Assembly (NCBI RefSeq): GCF_025215095.1 | Contig: NZ_JALHAP010000073.1 | Coordinates: forward strand, 62,001-126,000 | Direction: 5' to 3' | Origin: Dryocola boscaweniae | GTDB lineage: Bacteria > Pseudomonadota > Gammaproteobacteria > Enterobacterales > Enterobacteriaceae | Length of the DNA stretch: 64,000 bases | Shown: one piece after another, positions 59,378 through 64,000 of the stretch | How the letters are laid out: each line of letters starts with the position of its first letter | How positions within the stretch are numbered: the first letter of the stretch is position 1 | The notes under the pieces: generated by a model | What the model was told of the DNA's origin: nothing | Databases searched by the model: none | Seen by the model: the letters and a program-made list of their open reading frames with translations, nothing else | Made by a program: the position numbers and the translations under genes

Positions 59378-60076
59378 TTATGGGCCGGACAGGGTTTGTG
59401 GCACCCAACAATGTGAAACTAAGTGTTCAGAACGGAAATTCGCCAGATTACGGAGATAATCCCGGCGCGGGATTTCGATGGCCCCCAGGGATGCGGTATG
59501 GCTATTTAAAACCTGGCAATCAATTAACTTTCCGCCGTGGCGTAAAAAATGTTGGCAAAATACCAGCAGGGCGGTTTTAGAAGCGTTCTCACGGCGGCTA
59601 AACATTGATTCGCCGCAAAATAACGTTCCTTGAATAACGCCATACATTCCCCCGACTAATTCATCGCCTTCCCAGACCTCAACGGAATGCGCGTAGCCCA
59701 GTTCATGCAGCCGTGTATAGGCTTCCACCACATCCGGGGTGATCCACGTTCCTTCATTGCGGTCGTTGGCGCAGCCCGTGATCACTCTTTCAAAGGCGTG
59801 ATTTAGCGTCACCTGCCAGGTAGAGCGGTTATGAAACCGCTTCATGCTGCGACTCAGGTGGAATTGCTGTGGAAAAAGCACCGCTCGCGGATCGGGAGAC
59901 CACCATAAAATCGGGTCGCCTGGCGAGAACCACGGAAAAATGCCGCGCTGATACGCCATCAACAATCGGGCCGGACTCAAATCTCCCCCAAGCGCCAGCA
60001 ACCCATTAGGTTCACGCAATGCGCCTTCCGGTGAAGGAAAGGCAATAGAGTCACGAGAAAGCTGTATCAGGCGCAT
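59378..60076 (-). CDS. aat: Aat, leucyl/phenylalanyl-tRNA-protein transferase
   Basis: A 232-residue enzyme (E. coli 234). [20 protein letters not shown] is the family signature, followed by [20 protein letters not shown], the GNAT-like catalytic region. It adds Leu or Phe from aminoacyl-tRNA to proteins with N-terminal Lys or Arg, making N-degrons that ClpS-ClpAP, encoded nearby, degrade. It lies 55 bases downstream of cydC on the same strand, as in E. coli. Confidence 0.95.
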   Translation of the reverse strand: MRLIQLSRDSIAFPSPEGALREPNGLLALGGDLSPARLLMAYQRGIFPWFSPGDPILWWSPDPRAVLFPQQFHLSRSMKRFHNRSTWQVTLNHAFERVITGCANDRNEGTWITPDVVEAYTRLHELGYAHSVEVWEGDELVGGMYGVIQGTLFCGESMFSRRENASKTALLVFCQHFLRHGGKLIDCQVLNSHTASLGAIEIPRRDYLRNLANFRSEHLVSHCWVPQTLSGP

Positions 60077-60131
60077 GACTTTAACACTCCACCACGAAGC
60101 TCGTTGATTGATAATAGACTATGCGCAGGCG

Positions 60132-61856
60132 CTACAAACGCTGATGGAACTGGTAATAACGCCCACCCGTCGCCATCAATTCCGCGTGATTGCCAAGCTC
60201 TTTAATTTGCCCGTTGTCCATCACAATTATGCTGTCAAAATTCATCAGCCCGCGCAGGCGGTGAGTGACCATCAGAACGGTTTTTCCTGCTGTAACTTCC
60301 GCCAGTAAATCCAGGACCTGGCGTTCGGTTTCGGCATCCAGACCTTCAGTCGGTTCGTCGAGCAGCATCAGCGGCGCGTCATGTAATAATGCTCTGGCGA
60401 TAGCAAGACGGCGCAGTTCGCCGCCGGAAAGCTGACGTCCCCCTTCGCCAAGCCAGCTATTGAGACCCGCATCAAGCAGGAGTTTTTCAAGCCCGACGCG
60501 CTCCAGCATTGTACTTAGCTGTTCGTCGCTTGCAGACGGCGCTGCCAGCAGCAGGTTATCGCGCAAGGTTGCGCTGAACAAATGAACGCGTTGCGGCACG
60601 ACGCTTGTTGCTGCTCGTAGAGTGTTTTCATCCAGCTCGCTCAGCAGCTTGCCGTTGAACTGAATTTCGCCCTGCTGTGGATCCCAGGCTCGGGTCAGCA
60701 ACTGCAGCAGCGTTGATTTGCCGCAGCCGGTACGACCCAGTATCGCAACATGCTGCCCGGCTTTTACGGCAAGGGTTACATCCTTCAGTGCGCTTTGCGG
60801 TTGCTTTGGATAGGTAAAACTGACCCGGTTAATTGCCACGGAAACCTGTCCGTGCGTTTCTGGCTCGCCCGTGGCAAAAGTGACTTCAGGCTGCTGGCTG
60901 GTAATTTGGGTCACCCGCAGCGCCGAGGCGATAACCTGCCCAAGATGCTGAAACGCACCGGTAACCGGGGCCAGCGCTTCGAAGGCCGCCAGCGCACAGA
61001 AGACAAACAGAGCGATGAGTGCGCCAGGAGACGTGTTGCCGCCTACACCCGCGGCCGCCATCCACAGCATGGCCACAACAGCCAGGCCGCCAATCAGCAG
61101 CATCACCGCTTGCGAAAGCGCCGTGAGTTCAGACTGGCGACGTTGCGCTTCATGCCAGCTAATTTCTGTAGCATCAAGCTGCTCGCGATAGCGCTTAGCG
61201 GCGCCGAAAATGGTTAATTCTGCGTGCCCCTGCAGCCAGGCAGTTAGCTGCTGACGATAACGTCCGCGGCTTACCGTCAGGGCTTCGCCGGTTGGTTTAC
61301 CTGCGTAATAAAACAGCGGCGGGAGAAACAGTAGCGTGGCGAGCAGAATTGCGCCCAGCGTTAAAGCCAGATGGACATCCAGGAAGCTTAAGCCAAAGGT
61401 CACGACCACAATCACTACAAATGCCCCAACCAGCGGAGACATCACGCGCAAATACAGGTGATCGAGCGTATCCACATCCGCCACCAGGCGGTTGAGCAAT
61501 TCGCCCTGACGAAAACGAGCCAGCCCGGCAGGAGAGAGCGGAAGCAGCTTGCTGAAGGTAAATACGCGCAAATGCTGCAATACGCGGAAGGTCGCATCGT
61601 GACTAACCAGTCGTTCAAAATAACGCCCGGCGGTACGAGTGATTGCCGCACCGCGCACGCCTGCGGCAGGCAGCATATAGTTAAAGCTGTAAATCCCGGC
61701 CACGCCAACCACTGCGGAGGCGGAAAGGAACCATCCGGAAAGGGTGAGCAGGCCTATGCTGGCCAGCAATGTCACGATCGCCAGCACGACGCCAAGCGAA
61801 AGCAACCAAATATGACGGCGATAAAGCGCCAGGTAGGGCAGTAAAGCGCGCATCAA
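60132..61856 (-). CDS. cydC: CydC, heterodimeric cysteine/glutathione ABC exporter subunit
   Basis: A 574-residue half-transporter (E. coli 573) with six N-terminal membrane helices (LSLGVVLAIVTLLASIGLLT and following) and a C-terminal ATPase: Walker A GRTGCGKST, signature LSGGELRRLAIARAL, Walker B PLMLLDEPTEGLD, and MVTHRLRG. With CydD it exports glutathione and cysteine to the periplasm and is needed to assemble cytochrome bd. Its ATG overlaps the cydD stop by four bases. Confidence 0.95.
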   Translation of the reverse strand: MMRALLPYLALYRRHIWLLSLGVVLAIVTLLASIGLLTLSGWFLSASAVVGVAGIYSFNYMLPAAGVRGAAITRTAGRYFERLVSHDATFRVLQHLRVFTFSKLLPLSPAGLARFRQGELLNRLVADVDTLDHLYLRVMSPLVGAFVVIVVVTFGLSFLDVHLALTLGAILLATLLFLPPLFYYAGKPTGEALTVSRGRYRQQLTAWLQGHAELTIFGAAKRYREQLDATEISWHEAQRRQSELTALSQAVMLLIGGLAVVAMLWMAAAGVGGNTSPGALIALFVFCALAAFEALAPVTGAFQHLGQVIASALRVTQITSQQPEVTFATGEPETHGQVSVAINRVSFTYPKQPQSALKDVTLAVKAGQHVAILGRTGCGKSTLLQLLTRAWDPQQGEIQFNGKLLSELDENTLRAATSVVPQRVHLFSATLRDNLLLAAPSASDEQLSTMLERVGLEKLLLDAGLNSWLGEGGRQLSGGELRRLAIARALLHDAPLMLLDEPTEGLDAETERQVLDLLAEVTAGKTVLMVTHRLRGLMNFDSIIVMDNGQIKELGNHAELMATGGRYYQFHQRL

Positions 61857-63619
61857 ATTTCCTCCTTGCGATTAGCCAACAGTTCGGCAAACGGGCCATC
61901 TGTTGCAGCAAGCGTCTGGAAATCACCTTGCTGAACGATTGCGCCGTCACGCATCACCCAGATGCTATCCCAGTCTGTGATGTAATCGAGTTGATGGGTT
62001 ACCATCACGGTAGTTTGCCGGCGGGAAGCCTCGCCCAGCGCTTCCATAACCCGCTGTTCGCTGTGGGCGTCAAGGCTTGCGGCTGGCTCATCAAGAAGCA
62101 GTAGCTGCCCCGGAACCAATAGCGCACGAGCCACTGCAACGCGCTGCGCCTGGCCCACGGATAAACGAGCAGCCTGATCCCCTAATGGGGTATCAATGCC
62201 CTGCGGCAAAAGGGGTAGAAATTCGCTGACCGAGGCTTTGTCGAGCGCGGCATTTAAAGCAGCTTCATCAGCATCCGGAGCGGCGAGCAAAACATTCTCC
62301 CGCAGCGTTGCGGCAGGAAGCTGTGGGTTTTGTCCGACCCAGCTTAGTTGTTCGCGCCACCAGACGGGATCTAACTGTGAAAGCTCAACGCCGTTGACTC
62401 GCAGCTCGCCCTGATAGGGCAAAAAGCCGGATAAGACGTTCAGCAACGAGCTTTTCCCCGCGCCGCTCTGGCCGACAAGCACCACGCGTTGGCCTGCCTC
62501 AAGCGTAAAGGACAGCGGTCCTGCCAGTGGCTGGCCTTCCGTAGATAAAATCGTCAGATTTCGCGCTTCAACGGTTAATAAAGTAGCGCTATTAAGCTGG
62601 ACGTTGCCTTTTTCTTGCCGATCTAAAGGTGCGTCAAGGAATGTCATCAGGCTATCTGCTGCGCCAACCGCCTGCGCTTTGGCATGATAAAACGTGCCTA
62701 AGTCGCGCAAAGGCAGGAAAAACTCCGGGGCGAGGATCAGCGTCAGGAAACCTGCAAACAGCGTAACGCCTGTACCGTAGTGACCGAAATTCAGTTCGCC
62801 CAGATACGAAAATCCGAAATAAACAGCGACCAGCGCGATGGATAGCGAAGCGAAAAACTCCAGCACGCCGGAGGAAAGAAACGCAAGACGCAACACTTCC
62901 ATGGTGCGCTGACGAAAATCCTGCGAAGCCGCGCGAATATTTTCTGTCTCGGCCGCTCCCCGGTTAAACAAGCGCAGCGTTTCCATGCCTCGCAAGCGGT
63001 CAAGGAAATGGCCGCTCAGGCGTGCCAGCGCCTGGAAATTGCGGCGGTTGGCATCGGCCGCTCCCATTCCTACCATTGCCATAAACAGCGGAATCAAAGG
63101 CGCGGTGCCAAGCAAAATCAGCGCCGCTGCCCAATTGGAAGGGAAAATGGCGATAAGGATCAGCACCGGCACCATGACCGCCAGCGACATCTGCGGCAAA
63201 TAGCGGGCGTAGTAGTCATGCATATCTTCGATTTGTTCGAGAACCAGCGTAGCCCAGCTTCCGACCGGCTTGCCCTGAATCCAGGCAGGTCCTGCATGAT
63301 GCAGGCGATCGAGCACTTTGCGGCGGATTTCCTGGCGAATATGTTGCCCGGCATGAAAACCTACTTTCTCCCGCAGCCAAACCACCCATGCGCGCAGAAT
63401 GAAAATAAGCACCAGCAGGATAAAAGGCAGCAACAAAGCTTCTCGCGGGATATTTTCCATGATCATGTGATCGAGCAGGCGGGCGAGGATCCAGGCCTGG
63501 GCGACAATCAGCAGTCCGCTCAACAGCCCTAAAATTCGTGACAGCCCAAGCCAGCGGCGGGAGAGAATACTTTGCTGTTTTAGCCAGCGGCTAAGTTCTT
63601 GTTGACGGGTTTTATTCAT
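61853..63619 (-). CDS. cydD: CydD, heterodimeric cysteine/glutathione ABC exporter subunit
   Basis: A 588-residue half-transporter, the E. coli length when started at MNKTRQQELSRWLKQQSILS; a start 13 codons upstream is not supported. Six membrane helices are followed by an ATPase with Walker A GQSGAGKSS, the atypical signature LSVGQAQRVAVARAL, Walker B LLLLDEPAASLD and MVTHQLDY. It partners CydC. It is the first gene of cydDC and lies downstream of trxB, separated by a terminator. Confidence 0.95.
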   Translation of the reverse strand: MNKTRQQELSRWLKQQSILSRRWLGLSRILGLLSGLLIVAQAWILARLLDHMIMENIPREALLLPFILLVLIFILRAWVVWLREKVGFHAGQHIRQEIRRKVLDRLHHAGPAWIQGKPVGSWATLVLEQIEDMHDYYARYLPQMSLAVMVPVLILIAIFPSNWAAALILLGTAPLIPLFMAMVGMGAADANRRNFQALARLSGHFLDRLRGMETLRLFNRGAAETENIRAASQDFRQRTMEVLRLAFLSSGVLEFFASLSIALVAVYFGFSYLGELNFGHYGTGVTLFAGFLTLILAPEFFLPLRDLGTFYHAKAQAVGAADSLMTFLDAPLDRQEKGNVQLNSATLLTVEARNLTILSTEGQPLAGPLSFTLEAGQRVVLVGQSGAGKSSLLNVLSGFLPYQGELRVNGVELSQLDPVWWREQLSWVGQNPQLPAATLRENVLLAAPDADEAALNAALDKASVSEFLPLLPQGIDTPLGDQAARLSVGQAQRVAVARALLVPGQLLLLDEPAASLDAHSEQRVMEALGEASRRQTTVMVTHQLDYITDWDSIWVMRDGAIVQQGDFQTLAATDGPFAELLANRKEEI

Positions 63620-63686
63620 GGCATGCCAGTGCAGGTAGATAAAGGAATTATCAGGCAAAATTTGCTGGCATGTTACAACGAGGAGA

Positions 63687-63715
63687 AAAGAAAGGCGACC
63701 TATTAAGGTCGCCTT
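63687..63715 (-). terminator. Intrinsic terminator after trxB
   Basis: On the minus strand AAGGCGACCT pairs with AGGTCGCCTT around four bases and is followed by TTCTTTTC. It lies 16 bases after the trxB stop and upstream of cydD. Confidence 0.8.
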
Positions 63716-63730
63716 AGATGACGCAATAAC

Positions 63731-64000
<270 letters not shown>

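Overview
The window is a contiguous piece of an Enterobacteriaceae chromosome. Nearly every gene matches, in order and in length, the Escherichia coli K-12 segment running from rlmF/ybiO to trxB. The bulk of the sequence is GC-rich (about half or slightly more by eye), and the protein sequences are close to, but clearly different from, E. coli. I would place it in a relative of E. coli such as the Enterobacter/Kosakonia/Cronobacter/Cedecea group; the genus cannot be fixed from the sequence alone.

Layout. 1-9,900: end of rlmF, the mechanosensitive channel ybiO, the glutamine importer glnHPQ with a sigma54/NtrC control region, dps, the threonine/homoserine exporter rhtA, ompX and opgE. 9,732-11,634: the manganese locus (tiny gene mntS, two tandem MntR boxes, mntR) and ybiR. 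11,640-17,170: a tripartite efflux cassette (EmrA-like, EmrB-like and NodT-type outer-membrane genes) plus an aldo/keto reductase, standing where E. coli K-12 has roughly 30 kb of other genes. 17,250-32,030: return to the E. coli order with ybjI, ybjJ, rcdA, the sigmaE-dependent small RNA RybB, ybjL, ybjM, grxA, ybjC-nfsA, rimK, ybjN, the putrescine importer potFGHI, ybjO and rlmC.

32,160-33,450 holds the one clearly foreign-looking stretch: an AT-rich, translationally coupled pair encoding a DUF3289-type protein and a small membrane-anchored DUF943-type protein, inserted between the convergent core genes rlmC and artJ. Two-gene layout, composition and predicted topology fit an orphan toxin/immunity or other conflict module, and this is my best candidate for an undescribed system. 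33,537-38,060: the arginine importer artJ and artPIQM, then the lipoprotein gene ybjP. 38,164-47,380: ybjQ-amiD, ybjS, ybjT, ltaE, poxB and the hcp-hcr nitrosative-stress operon behind an NsrR-like operator. 47,526-55,530: lysO, aqpZ, the OLD-family gene ybjD, ybjX and macAB. 55,610-64,000: cspD, clpS-clpA, infA, aat, cydDC and the C-terminal end of trxB. The serW tRNA gene present between clpA and infA in E. coli K-12 is not here.

Non-coding features read directly include RybB with its promoter, several intrinsic terminators, REP-like palindromes sharing one core at three loci, and palindromic operators in the mntS/mntR, ybjJ/rcdA and efflux-cassette promoter regions. Assignments rest on recalled family sequences and motif reading; no database search was run.
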